64,000 nt of DNA from Nocardioides faecalis (GTDB taxonomy: Bacteria; Actinomycetota; Actinomycetes; Propionibacteriales; Nocardioidaceae): the NCBI RefSeq assembly GCF_018388425.1, contig NZ_CP074406.1:620001-684000 (forward strand), read 5' to 3'. Below, in pieces: positions 7,736-15,994 of the stretch. Within the stretch, counting starts at the first letter, position 1. Each line of letters starts with the position of its first letter. Made by a program: the position numbers and the translations under genes. Below the pieces are notes generated by a model, which was not told the DNA's origin, made no database searches, and worked only from the letters and a program-made list of their open reading frames with translations.

Positions 7736-7773
7736 TTCTGGCGGTTAGCCTGAGCGCGACGATGGGAGGCCTG

Positions 7774-9342
7774 ATGGATGTCGAGCTGCCGCTGGAGGCG
7801 CGCGCGCTCCTGGACGCGGTCGTGGCCATCGGCTCCGACCTCGACCTGAGGGGCGTGCTGAGCCGGATCGTCGAGACCGCCTGTGAGCTCACCGGCGCCG
7901 AGTACGGCGTCCTGGGCATCGTCGACGAGCAGGGCCGCTTCACCGAGCTGGTGCCGAACGCGACCGGCGCGGAGGCGTTCCGCCACATCAAGCAGATGCC
8001 GCAGGGCCACGGCCTGCTCGGCCTCGTCCCGCGCGAGCGACGCACGATCCGCGTGGACCACGTCGAGGACCACCCCGCCCATAGCCACAGCATGCCCGGC
8101 AAGCACCCGCCGATCGACAGCTTCCTCGGCGCCCCGGTGTTGGTGCGCGACGAGGCGTTCGGCCACCTCTACCTCGGCAACAAGCGCGGCGGCGCGACCT
8201 TCACCACGACCGATCAGGCACTGGTCGAGGCGCTCGCGCAGGCCGCTGCGGTGATGATCGACAACGCCCGCACCTACGAGCAGGTCGAGTGGCGACGGCG
8301 ATGGCTGGCCACCAGCGCCGAGATCGGCAACGACCCGACCCGCCCGGCGCGGGTGCACGAGGTGCTCGACGAGCTGGTCGAGTCGCTGCGCGAGCTCTGC
8401 TCCGCGAGGGTGGTCGCCGCGGTCTGGCAGGAGAACCAGCTGATGGAGGTCCGCGCCGCCTCCGGCGAGCATGACCTCGTCACCGCGATGGTGGACGACC
8501 TCGGTGACGAGCTGCGCGGCGTCACCGAGACGGGCACCCCCCGACGGATCCCGGTCTCGCCGGGCGTCGCCACCATCGTCGTACCGGTGCCCACCCGGCT
8601 CGCCGGGACGGGCGTCATCGTCGTGGAGCACGCCCGCGAGACGCCATCGCTGCGCGGGGTGATGCTGGAGCTCGCCGCGGTCAGCGGCGTGCAGCTCGGG
8701 CTGATCCTCGACCGCGAGCAGGCGCTGCGCGACCGTGCGCAGCTGCTCGTCGCCAAGGACCGCGACCGGATCGCCCGCGACCTGCACGACCTCGTCATCC
8801 AGCGGCTGTTCGCCACCGGCATGCAGCTCCAAGGTGGTCGCGGTCTCGACGTGCTCGAGCTGCGCAGCCGGGTCGACGGCGCGATCGGCGACCTGGACAT
8901 CGCGATCAAGGAGCTGCGGGCCGCGATCTTCGAGCTCGGTGCGGGCCCGGTGAAGCCGCTGCTGGAGGAGGTGCGCTCGCTGCTCAGCGAGTACGCCGTC
9001 GTCCTCGGCTTCCAGCCCGTGCTGCGGATCTCCGGCCAGGTCGACCGGGCCCTGACCTCCGAGGCGAACACCCACGCCCTCACCACGCTGCGCGAGGCGT
9101 TGTCCAACGTCGCCAGGCACGCCGAGGCGAGGTCGGTGGTGGTGGAGATGTCCGCAACGTCGGCCTGGTTCCGGCTGCGCGTGATCGACGACGGGGTCGG
9201 CTTCGACCCGCACACGGCCCCCTCCGGTCACGGTTCCTCGAACCTGCGCTCCCGCGCGGCCGAGCTGGGAGGGCACCTCCAGGTGACCTCCGCGCCCGGT
9301 GCCGGCACCACGCTGGAGTGGGTCATCCCCGCGATCGGCTGA
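7774..9342 (+). CDS. GAF sensor histidine kinase, DevS/DosS-like
   Basis: The 522-residue protein has a GAF domain at about 18-167, a second GAF-like region at about 190-320, a HisKA_3 dimerisation helix with the phospho-acceptor H338 (IARDLHDLVIQRLFATGMQL) and a HATPase domain (LREALSNVARHAEA; DDGVGFD). The H-box matches mycobacterial DevS/DosT closely. H111 in HPPIDSFLGAPV lies where I recall the DevS haem-binding region, so redox or gas sensing is plausible but unproven. I chose ATG 7774 for its GGGAGG; ATG 7762 and a frame open from 7660 are alternatives. The likely partner regulator faces it at 9432-10145. Confidence 0.87.
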   Translation: MDVELPLEARALLDAVVAIGSDLDLRGVLSRIVETACELTGAEYGVLGIVDEQGRFTELVPNATGAEAFRHIKQMPQGHGLLGLVPRERRTIRVDHVEDHPAHSHSMPGKHPPIDSFLGAPVLVRDEAFGHLYLGNKRGGATFTTTDQALVEALAQAAAVMIDNARTYEQVEWRRRWLATSAEIGNDPTRPARVHEVLDELVESLRELCSARVVAAVWQENQLMEVRAASGEHDLVTAMVDDLGDELRGVTETGTPRRIPVSPGVATIVVPVPTRLAGTGVIVVEHARETPSLRGVMLELAAVSGVQLGLILDREQALRDRAQLLVAKDRDRIARDLHDLVIQRLFATGMQLQGGRGLDVLELRSRVDGAIGDLDIAIKELRAAIFELGAGPVKPLLEEVRSLLSEYAVVLGFQPVLRISGQVDRALTSEANTHALTTLREALSNVARHAEARSVVVEMSATSAWFRLRVIDDGVGFDPHTAPSGHGSSNLRSRAAELGGHLQVTSAPGAGTTLEWVIPAIG

Positions 9343-9360
9343 GCGCGGCCGGACGCCCAG

Positions 9361-9408
9361 ACGCCGCACGACCCCGCCTCGGCGGGCCGAGGCGGGGTCG
9401 TGCGGCGT
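9361..9408. terminator. 21-bp perfect-stem bidirectional terminator
   Basis: Bases 9361-9381 and 9388-9408 are exact reverse complements around the loop GCGGGC. It sits in the 89-bp gap between the convergent sensor kinase and response regulator genes and can serve both. Confidence 0.85.
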
Positions 9409-9431
9409 GGAGGGTGCTGCGACCTCGGAGG

Positions 9432-10145
9432 TCAGCCGACCCGGCGACCGGCGTCGATGCCGGGCCCGGGCGTGGAGGGCAGTGCGGTGGCGGTGCTGCT
9501 CTCCGTGCCGCGCAGCCGGACCGCGAGCAGGGCGGCCTGCGTGCGGTGCTGCAGCCCGAGGCGGGAGAGCAGGCCGGTGACGTGGTTCTTGACGGTCTTC
9601 TCGGCCAGGTAGAGACGCTCCGCGATCTGGCGGTTCGTCATGCCCTCGGCGATGAGGAAGAAGATCTTGCGCTGCTGCGGGGTGAGGTCGCTGATCACGT
9701 CCAGCGACTTGCGCTGCAGCTCCATCTGCTCGACCACGCGGCTGGCCACGGTCGGGTCGATCAGGGAGTGGCCGCCGGCGACGAGCTTGATGCCGCTGAT
9801 CAGGGAGTTGCCCTCGATCCGCTTGAGCACGTAGCCGGAGGCGCCGGCGAGGATGGCGGCGGAGATCGCGTCCGGGTCGTCGTACGACGTGAGGATCATG
9901 CCCTTGATCGTGGGGTCGACCGCGCGCATCTCCCGGCAGATGTCGACGCCCGTCCCGTCGCCCAGGTTGGCGTCGAGGATGGCCACGTCGGGCCGCAGTT
10001 CGAGGATCTCACGCAGCGCCACGGAGGCGCTGCCGGCCTGCCCGACGACCTGGATCTCGTCGTCGGTCTCCAGCAGGTTGGCAACTCCGCGCCGGACGAT
10101 CTCGTGGTCGTCGACGAGGTACACGCGAATGGTCTTCTTGTCCAC
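9432..10145 (-). CDS. NarL/FixJ-type response regulator, DevR-like
   Basis: The 237-residue protein has a receiver domain with the acidic pair D12/D13 (YLVDDHEIVRRG), phospho-acceptor D58 (VAILDANLGDGTG) and a Lys in YVLKRIEG. A LuxR-type HTH follows at about 150-210 (LTPQQRKIFFLIAEGMTNRQ). The receiver has the DevR/DosR-like DANLGDGTG loop. The start is GTG 10145 (VDKKTIRVYLV); the frame extends upstream but without domain sequence. It probably receives phosphate from the convergent DevS-like kinase. A DevR-box-like element lies just before its start. Confidence 0.87.
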   Translation of the reverse strand: MDKKTIRVYLVDDHEIVRRGVANLLETDDEIQVVGQAGSASVALREILELRPDVAILDANLGDGTGVDICREMRAVDPTIKGMILTSYDDPDAISAAILAGASGYVLKRIEGNSLISGIKLVAGGHSLIDPTVASRVVEQMELQRKSLDVISDLTPQQRKIFFLIAEGMTNRQIAERLYLAEKTVKNHVTGLLSRLGLQHRTQAALLAVRLRGTESSTATALPSTPGPGIDAGRRVG

Positions 10146-10156
10146 GCCTCGATTGT

Positions 10157-10170
10157 GGGCGAAAAGTCCC
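10157..10170 (-). promoter_or_regulatory. DevR/DosR-box-like element
   Basis: On the minus strand it reads GGGACTTTTCGCCC, 12 bases before the regulator's start. The mycobacterial DosR core, from memory, is GGGACTWWAGTCCC: the left half and final CCC match, and two or three positions of the right half differ. This suggests autoregulation. Confidence 0.4.
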
Positions 10171-10242
10171 GACTCCGCCGCTTCTTGGCAGGCCTGTGGG
10201 CGGAGGGCCCTCCTGGGCATGGCCCGGACGGACTAGGCGGGT

Positions 10243-10256
10243 GACCCGATCGGGTC
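10243..10256. repeat. 14-bp perfect palindrome
   Basis: GACCCGATCGGGTC is its own reverse complement. It lies in the 152-bp gap between two leftward genes, so it may be an operator for the response regulator or part of the upstream gene's 3' end. A second hairpin (GAGGGGA/TCCCCTC, 10261-10280) follows. Confidence 0.4.
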
Positions 10257-10259
10257 GTG

Positions 10260-10281
10260 CGAGGGGAGGGAGGTCCCCTCG
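10260..10281 (-). terminator. Hairpin after 122-aa gene
   Basis: Eight-base arms CGAGGGGA and TCCCCTCG enclose a six-base loop, 17 bp beyond the stop of the leftward gene at 10298. Position suits a terminator. Confidence 0.4.
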
Positions 10282-10297
10282 TGTGCGCGGGGGAGGA

Positions 10298-10666
10298 CTA
10301 CTGGGCGAGTGCCTCGTCGCGGGCCTGCGACATCCGGGACTGCGTGTGCCGCAGCTCGGCGAGCAGAGCGACGATGTCGCGGGTGGTCAGGTGGGTGGTG
10401 TGACGTGCCAGCGGCCACGGAGCCAGCCACTCCTGCGCCTCGGCCGCCGTGATCCGCGTGCCGAGGACGAGGCGGTAGCCCTCTGGCGACCCTGCCGGCG
10501 CGGCGTCGGCCACGAGGGCCGTGAAGTGCTCGTCGGACACCGGGTCGTGGACGAGCAGGTGTTCGCCGGCGACCAGGGGCCGGGTCAGGCCTCGCGCGTC
10601 CCCGCGGACGTGCAGGGAGCGGCTGCGCCGGGTGAACGGGCCGACCTCCGTCTCGACCTGCTGCAC
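10298..10666 (-). CDS. Hypothetical protein, 122 aa
   Basis: No family is recognised. The sequence has a basic N-terminal patch (RRSRSLHVRGDARGLTRP), a middle segment with EHLLVHDPVSDEHFTALVAD and YRLVLGTRITAAEAQEWL, and a helical C-terminus. It looks like a compact cytosolic alpha/beta protein. The start is GTG 10666 with GAGGAG five bases before it. The frame is open further upstream through an 18-bp duplication that contains a second copy of the same Shine-Dalgarno. It is divergent from the sigma-factor gene, and a link with stress regulation is inferred from position only. Confidence 0.6.
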   Translation of the reverse strand: MQQVETEVGPFTRRSRSLHVRGDARGLTRPLVAGEHLLVHDPVSDEHFTALVADAAPAGSPEGYRLVLGTRITAAEAQEWLAPWPLARHTTHLTTRDIVALLAELRHTQSRMSQARDEALAQ

Positions 10667-10668
10667 CA

Positions 10669-10702
10669 CTTCTCCTCGGCTCCCGGCTTCTCCTCGGCTC
10701 CC
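10669..10702 (-). repeat. 18-bp tandem duplication carrying a Shine-Dalgarno
   Basis: CTTCTCCTCGGCTCCC occurs at 10669-10684 and 10687-10702 (period 18). On the minus strand each copy contains GAGGAG, so the ribosome-binding region of the 122-residue gene is doubled. The remaining bases to 10939 hold no gene I can support. Confidence 0.6.
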
Positions 10703-10939
10703 AGCGCCCGACACGTCCGGGCTGCTGCGGCCACATCGGCCGGCTCCTGGTCCAACCGTGCGGCAGCCCCGGCGGTTATGCGGTGCGCAGTCCTCTTCCG
10801 CATGGCCCGTTCGGATCATGTCCTCTGGTCCTTGTGGGTGGCCTGGATCTCCCGGGCGCGCTACGTTAGGGAGTCGAAGCACCAGGAACGACGTGGCCCA
10901 ACCCACCGCCACACCGCTCTCGCCCTCGGGAGTCCCATC

Positions 10940-11830
10940 GTGTCCCATGCTCACCCCGTCTCCGTCGCCCCTGGCGCCGCCCGCTCCGGCGAGGCAAGCG
11001 AGGCCGATCCGCTGCCCACCATCCCGCTGGGGCCACTCACCGGGCGGGTCTCGGACGAGGGCTCCGCGGGCACCCGTAAGCGGCGCACCGCCGCCCTGCT
11101 CGCCGAGGCCGCCTCCTGCCGCGGCGCGGAACGCGACCGACTCCTGGGCGAGGTGATCGTCCTGAACATCCCCGTGGCCCGCTCGCTGGCCGCCCGCTAC
11201 CGCAACCGCGGGCAGGGCGCGGACGAGCTCGAGCAGGTGGCCTGCCTCGCGCTGACCCGCGCCGTGCAGGGCTTCGACCCCGAACGCGGCGATGACCTGC
11301 TGGTGTTCGCAGTGCCCACCATCCTCGGTGAGCTCAAGCGCCACTTCCGCGCCACGAGCTGGGCGGTGCGCCCGCCCCGGCGCATCCAGGAGATCCGTCC
11401 CCGGCTCCTCGCGGCGGCCGACGACCTCACCCAGCGTCTCGGGCACACGCCGTCGGCCGACGAGCTCGCCGACGAGCTGGGCTGCTCGATCGCCGAGGTC
11501 AGCGAGGCGGTCTCCTGCGGAGACCTGTCCCAGGCCGCGTCCCTCGACGAGCCGGTCTCGGCCACCGGAAGTCCGCTCGGCGAGCTGCTGGGCAGCGAGG
11601 AGGAGGGCTTCGGGCAGAGCGAGGCGGTCGCGATGCTCGGACCAGCGTGCCGCGACCTCAAGCCCCGGGATCGCCGCATCCTGCGGATGCGCTTCTACGA
11701 ACAGCTCACCCAGCAGCAGATCGCGGTCGAGCTCGGGGTCACCCAGGTGCAGGTGTCCCGGCTCCTGCAGCGCATCTTCGCCGACCTGCGTCGCAGGATC
11801 GATGCCCCGGAGGAGCCCCACGCCGCTTGA
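10940..11830 (+). CDS. RNA polymerase sigma factor, SigB/SigF/SigG subfamily
   Basis: The 296-residue sigma-70 family protein has region 2 near 80-150 (NIPVARSLAARYRNRG, ELEQVACLALTRAVQGFDPE, FAVPTILGELKRHFRATSWA), region 3 near 155-200 (RLGHTPSADELADELGCS) and a C-terminal region 4 HTH (YEQLTQQQIAVELGVTQVQV). The FAVPTILGELKRHFR stretch is diagnostic of the stress/sporulation SigB-SigF group in actinobacteria. Its promoter targets cannot be read here. GTG 10940 is preceded by GGGAG. No anti-sigma factor is adjacent, so control of activity would be encoded elsewhere. Confidence 0.9.
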   Translation: MSHAHPVSVAPGAARSGEASEADPLPTIPLGPLTGRVSDEGSAGTRKRRTAALLAEAASCRGAERDRLLGEVIVLNIPVARSLAARYRNRGQGADELEQVACLALTRAVQGFDPERGDDLLVFAVPTILGELKRHFRATSWAVRPPRRIQEIRPRLLAAADDLTQRLGHTPSADELADELGCSIAEVSEAVSCGDLSQAASLDEPVSATGSPLGELLGSEEEGFGQSEAVAMLGPACRDLKPRDRRILRMRFYEQLTQQQIAVELGVTQVQVSRLLQRIFADLRRRIDAPEEPHAA

Positions 11831-11848
11831 CCCTCCGGTCGGCGCTCG

Positions 11849-12163
11849 TCAGCGCCCGGCGCTACCGGCCGCGCGATGGGTGGCGCGGTCGCCGGTGTCG
11901 TCGTCGGTGTCGTCGTCCGTGTGGTCGCTCGCCTGATCGGGCGTGCCGTCGGGCGCGCCGTCGTCCGTGCTGCGCGGCCGACGGCGCTTGCGGTGGCTGG
12001 TGTCGCACCAGGGCATGCGCTCGGAGCGGTTGCACCGGCACAGCGCGACCACGGCCCGGTTCGTCGGTGCCGTGGTGCCGTCCGGCGCGACGACCTCGTC
12101 GGCGCCCCGGACCAGCAGCGGCCCGCCCGGGCAGTCGGTGACGGTGACCCGACGCTCGCTCAT
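11849..12163 (-). CDS. CDGSH iron-sulfur domain protein
   Basis: The 104-residue protein has a CDGSH-type [2Fe-2S] motif near 42-57: CRCNRSERMPWCDTSH, giving the three-Cys one-His ligand set. The tail is disordered, with Asp/Thr repeats (HTDDDTDDDTGD). CDGSH proteins carry labile clusters for redox or electron transfer. Its start overlaps the stop of the upstream iron-containing enzyme gene as ATGA, so the two are translationally coupled and probably act together. Confidence 0.85.
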   Translation of the reverse strand: MSERRVTVTDCPGGPLLVRGADEVVAPDGTTAPTNRAVVALCRCNRSERMPWCDTSHRKRRRPRSTDDGAPDGTPDQASDHTDDDTDDDTGDRATHRAAGSAGR

Positions 12164-13179
12164 CCCGCGGCCCTCGTCTCGTGCCGCTGCGCGGCCCAGT
12201 CCTCCAGCATCGCCCGGCCGGCGAGGCCGTCGACGCTGAGGCAGGCGGCTGCGCCGAGGACGACGTCGGCGGCCAGGCTCGGGTCCTCGGCCACCATCGG
12301 CCCGCAGATGCCGCGGATCGCCAGCTGCTCGTGCACGGCGTCCGCCTCCACGTGCTCGTCGTAGTAGTCGGCGACCGCCTCGGGCAGGCCGAGCCGCTGC
12401 GCGCCGCGCAGGATCTGCCCGCACGGCAACGAGCTGGTGGCCTCGAAAGCCGCGAGGTGGCCCATCGCGGCGCCGCGCAGCCGCCGGTTCAGCGCGAACA
12501 GCGACATCAGGTTCACCGACGCCAGCGTGGCGCCGGTGGCCCGGGCGAGGTACGGCTCGAGGTCGGTGGGCATGCCCAGGGACTCCAGGGCATCGGCGTA
12601 GAGGGCCTGGTGCAGCCGGTCGGCGCGCCCGGAGCCGTACTCGTCGTACTGCAGCTCGGCCAGGGCGACCTTCGCGGCTCCGCCGATCCGGGGCAGCACG
12701 AAGCTCTGCGGGTCGGACTCACGCAGGTGGTAGACGGCCCGCTGGGCCAGGTAGTGGCAGAACTCGTCGCGGTCCGCGCGCAGCTCGAGGTGCTCGGCCA
12801 GGGAGGACTCCTCAGAGGCGGTCATCCGGACCAGCGCGTTGACCACGCGCTCGGCGGCGCTCTCGCCCCGCTCCTGGTCGGCCTCGAGGTCGTGCTCCTC
12901 GGCGACCAGCGCGCGCACGGCCTCCTCGAAGACGCGCTCCATCCCGGCCCTGCAGAGCAGCAGCAGCGGATCCCACTCCGCAGCGGGGTCGACGTCGTCG
13001 AAGCCGCGGTAGTGCAGCTCGTAGAGCATCCACAGCGCCAGCTGGAAGTCGCGGTCGGTCAGCGGGTCGGCCAGGGTGAGACCCTCGAGCTCCGGCACGG
13101 CGCGCGGTCCGTCGGTGCGCCGCAGCAGCGCACGCACGACGCCTTCGCTGAGGGGGCCACAGGGTTCCGGCACTCGCAT
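12160..13179 (-). CDS. Iron-containing redox enzyme family protein (heme-oxygenase-like fold)
   Basis: The 339-residue helical protein has the spaced Glu/His of the heme-oxygenase-like di-iron oxidase superfamily: ELQYDEYGSG near 180, a middle ...MGHLAAFEATS segment near 245, and YYDEHVEADAVHE near 275-290 as the likely metal-binding helix. Family members include small di-iron oxygenases. ATG 13179 follows GGAAGGA by five bases; upstream in-frame sequence is compositionally random. It is coupled to the CDGSH gene, a likely electron donor or cluster partner (inference). Confidence 0.75.
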   Translation of the reverse strand: MRVPEPCGPLSEGVVRALLRRTDGPRAVPELEGLTLADPLTDRDFQLALWMLYELHYRGFDDVDPAAEWDPLLLLCRAGMERVFEEAVRALVAEEHDLEADQERGESAAERVVNALVRMTASEESSLAEHLELRADRDEFCHYLAQRAVYHLRESDPQSFVLPRIGGAAKVALAELQYDEYGSGRADRLHQALYADALESLGMPTDLEPYLARATGATLASVNLMSLFALNRRLRGAAMGHLAAFEATSSLPCGQILRGAQRLGLPEAVADYYDEHVEADAVHEQLAIRGICGPMVAEDPSLAADVVLGAAACLSVDGLAGRAMLEDWAAQRHETRAAG

Positions 13180-13392
13180 GGGGGTCCTTCCGGGTGGGGC
13201 ACGACGATGGGTCCGCGTCGGGGGTGGCGCAGGGCGAACGTCCCGGTGTTGTGCCCCCGCGGAGCGGTGGAGATAGTTGTTCGGCACAATCAGGGAGACG
13301 TCGGTCTACGGCCCGGCGCTGGCGTCGAGGTACCCGCGCCTGGGGGCGCCATACGCGGGTGGTCGAGAACAGCGGACAAGGGGGGGAAAGGC

Positions 13393-14091
13393 GTGGAGGA
13401 AGCAGTGGGACCTGAGCCGCCGGTCGCGCAGCTGCCGCTGTCCGCGTCCGCCGGACAGACCGGACGCTTCGTGTTCCACGTCGCCAAGGACGTCTGGGAG
13501 TGGGACGACGACGTCTACGTCATCCACGGCTACGTCCCCGGCGAGGTGGAGCCGACCTCGGACCTGATCATGAGCCACAAGCACGAGCAGGACCGCGAGC
13601 TCGTGGAGGTCACGCTGAGCCGAGCCCGCTCGACCGGCGAGCCGTTCAACATCTACTACCGCATCGTCGTCGGAGACGAGATCCGCCGCGTCGTCCTCGT
13701 CGGTGAGGGCGAGTACGACGACCCGCAGCCGGAATCGACCGGCGCGGACGCGAAGCCGCGGGGCGCCGACCGGCTCGTCGGCTACTACCTCGACCTCACC
13801 CCCGAGATGGAGGCGGAGAGCAGCGCCGCCGCCGACGCCGCCGTGGCGGCCTCCGCCAAGGCCCGCGACACGATCGAACAGGCCAAGGGCATCCTCATGC
13901 TCGGCTACGGGCTCGACGCCGACGCCGCGTTCGCGATGCTCAAGTGGTGGTCGCGCAACCGCAACGTCAAGGTGCGCGAGGTCGCGGACCGCCTCATCCA
14001 GGTCGCGCGCGAGGGACACGTCAGCCACCCCGGCCTGCGCCGCCTGCTCGACGGGCTGCTCGACGACCTCACCTCGCGGCAGGTCACCTAG
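13393..14091 (+). CDS. PAS-ANTAR signalling protein
   Basis: The 232-residue protein begins with a PAS-like domain (FHVAKDVWEWDDDVYVIHGY, about 27-46; TGEPFNIYYRIVVGDE, about 80-95) and ends with a two- to three-helix ANTAR domain (ARDTIEQAKGILMLGYGLDA, then AFAMLKWWSRNRNVKVREVA, about 157-200). ANTAR proteins bind paired hairpins in mRNA to prevent termination, and the PAS part would sense a signal. The start is GTG 13393 after GGGGGGAAAGG; GTG 13405, with GGAGGA, is equally possible. It is divergent from the iron redox enzyme gene across a 213-bp gap with no clear operator. Confidence 0.85.
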   Translation: MEEAVGPEPPVAQLPLSASAGQTGRFVFHVAKDVWEWDDDVYVIHGYVPGEVEPTSDLIMSHKHEQDRELVEVTLSRARSTGEPFNIYYRIVVGDEIRRVVLVGEGEYDDPQPESTGADAKPRGADRLVGYYLDLTPEMEAESSAAADAAVAASAKARDTIEQAKGILMLGYGLDADAAFAMLKWWSRNRNVKVREVADRLIQVAREGHVSHPGLRRLLDGLLDDLTSRQVT

Positions 14092-14196
14092 GCCTCACTC
14101 GCTGGCCGCCGGCTGCTGTGCGCCACCCGTCGGCCGCTGCTCTGGTGGACAGCAGGCGACCGGGGTCACCGCGCCCGGTCCGGGTACCGCCCGGCC

Positions 14197-15060
14197 ATGA
14201 GCGACGACATCCAGTTCCCCGCCCAGCAGCAGACCCCGCCCGGCCTGACCGGCGAGATGGACCCCGTGCCCGATCACGGCGAGGACAGCTACACCGGTCA
14301 CGGCAGGTTGACCGACCGCGCCGCCCTGGTCACCGGTGGCGACTCCGGCATCGGCCGTGCCGTCGCCCTCGCCTACGCCCGCGAGGGCGCCGACGTGGCG
14401 TTCACCTACCTGCCCGAGGAGGAGGCGGACGCCGAGGTGACCGCCCGGCTGGTCACCGAGGCCGGCCGCACCGCGGTGCCGATGGCGCTCGACCTGACCG
14501 CCCGCGATGCCTGCGACTCAGCCGTGCAGCAGACCGTCGACGCCCTCGGCGGCCTCGACATCCTGGTCAACAACGCGGGCTTCCAGATGGCGCGCCAGCT
14601 CGAGCTCACCGACCTCGACGACGAGCGCATCGACCGCACCTTCAAGACCAACCTGTACGCCGCCCTGTGGCTGGCACGCGCCGCCACCCCGCACCTGCGC
14701 AAGCGGCCCGGCTGCATCATCAACAACACCTCCATCCAGGCCTACGAGCCGTCCACCACGCTGCTGGACTACGCCGCCACCAAGGCTGCGCTCAACAACC
14801 TCACCGTCAACCTCGCCGCCTCCCTGGGCAGCGACGGCATCCGGGTGAACGCGGTCGCGCCGGGCCCGATCTGGACGCCCCTGCAGCCGGCCACCCAGCT
14901 GCCGGAGAAGATCGAGAAGTTCGGCACCGAGACCCCGCTGGGCCGCGCCGGCCAGCCGGCGGAGGTTGCGCCGGCGTTCGTCTTCCTCGCCTCCGACGCC
15001 GACGCGTCGTACATCTCGGGGACGGTGCTCGGGGTCACCGGCGGGAAGCCGGTCTTCTAG
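14197..15060 (+). CDS. SDR-family oxidoreductase (YdaD/YhdF-like)
   Basis: The 287-residue classical short-chain dehydrogenase has the TGGDSGIG cofactor motif (about 47-54), NNAG (about 127-130), a catalytic Ser in NNTSIQ and YAATK as the active-site Tyr-Lys pair near 190-194. The extended N-terminus with PPGLTGEMDPVPDHGE is typical of the general-stress glucose/ribitol dehydrogenase-like SDRs. NADP(H) versus NAD(H) and the substrate are unresolved. It follows the PAS-ANTAR gene by 105 bp with no terminator seen. Confidence 0.88.
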   Translation: MSDDIQFPAQQQTPPGLTGEMDPVPDHGEDSYTGHGRLTDRAALVTGGDSGIGRAVALAYAREGADVAFTYLPEEEADAEVTARLVTEAGRTAVPMALDLTARDACDSAVQQTVDALGGLDILVNNAGFQMARQLELTDLDDERIDRTFKTNLYAALWLARAATPHLRKRPGCIINNTSIQAYEPSTTLLDYAATKAALNNLTVNLAASLGSDGIRVNAVAPGPIWTPLQPATQLPEKIEKFGTETPLGRAGQPAEVAPAFVFLASDADASYISGTVLGVTGGKPVF

Positions 15061-15127
15061 GCGCCGACCCCGCGAACGGTGCCCGGAAGCCACGGATGGG
15101 CCGTGAGGTGAGGGGTATCGCAGGCCC

Positions 15128-15994
15128 ATGACCAGCACCACCACCGCCGGTGAGGCGATGTCCGCCGAGCCGGTCGACTTCGACGGCCTCCGGATCGCCT
15201 GGGACCCCCGGGTCCTGCGGCCCCGTCCGTGGACCGCCGAGCAGGGCCGGTGGGCCGCCGAGGTGGCCGAGAGCGCCCCGGCCGGCCCGATCCTGGAGCT
15301 GTGCGCCGGGGCCGGGCAGATCGGCCTGGTGGCCGCCCGGGACTCCGGGAGGGTCCTGGTGCAGGTCGACCGCGACCCCGTGGCCGTGGGCTACGCCCGG
15401 GCCAATGCCGCCGCGGCAGGGCTGGACGCCGAGGTGCGCTGTGCGTCGCTGGACGCGGCGCTGCGCCCCGAGGAGCGGTTCGGCGTCGTGGTCGCGGACC
15501 CGCCCTGGCTGCGCAGCGACGAGCTGACGCAGTTCCCCGAGGACCCCACCGGGGCCGTCGACGGGGGCGCCGACGGGTTCGGGCTGATCCGGCAGTGCCT
15601 CGAGGTCGGGGTCGCCCACCTCGCCCCGGGTGGCGCACTGCTGCTGCAGGTCGGCCCCGACCAGGTCGCGCAGGTGTCCGAGCACGTCCGAGAAGCGTTG
15701 CCGCGCCACCGGGTGGCCGCGGTGCGCACCTACCCAAGAGGAGCGATCGTGATGGTCACAGACCAGTCCCACCCCGGGCCCGGCAAGGGCGACGAGAACG
15801 ACGACGAGAAGCAGGACGGCCAGCAGAGCGAGGGCCAGGTCTCCGAGGTCAGTGCGATGCGCGACCCCGACGAGCCGATCTCACCGTCGGACGCGGTCGC
15901 CGGCTCGCCGGACAACGAGAAGGAGGGCGACCTGCAGGAGGGCGCCGCCGGCCCGAACGCCCGCACCGGGAACGAGGACCCGGACAAGCGGTGA
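15128..15994 (+). CDS. Class I methyltransferase with fused acidic tail
   Basis: Residues 1-208 form a SAM-dependent methyltransferase: ILELCAGAGQIGLVAA (about 56-71) is motif I and VVADPPWL (about 121-128) is a HemK/RlmG-like motif IV, suggesting a nucleic-acid or protein target. Residues 209-288 are a very acidic, low-complexity tail (GDENDDEKQDGQQSEGQ) with no stop between. An AAGAGGAG Shine-Dalgarno at 15736-15743 precedes internal GTG 15749 and ATG 15752, so the tail may also be made as a separate 81-residue protein. The stop overlaps the start of the next gene (GTGA). Confidence 0.75.
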   Translation: MTSTTTAGEAMSAEPVDFDGLRIAWDPRVLRPRPWTAEQGRWAAEVAESAPAGPILELCAGAGQIGLVAARDSGRVLVQVDRDPVAVGYARANAAAAGLDAEVRCASLDAALRPEERFGVVVADPPWLRSDELTQFPEDPTGAVDGGADGFGLIRQCLEVGVAHLAPGGALLLQVGPDQVAQVSEHVREALPRHRVAAVRTYPRGAIVMVTDQSHPGPGKGDENDDEKQDGQQSEGQVSEVSAMRDPDEPISPSDAVAGSPDNEKEGDLQEGAAGPNARTGNEDPDKR

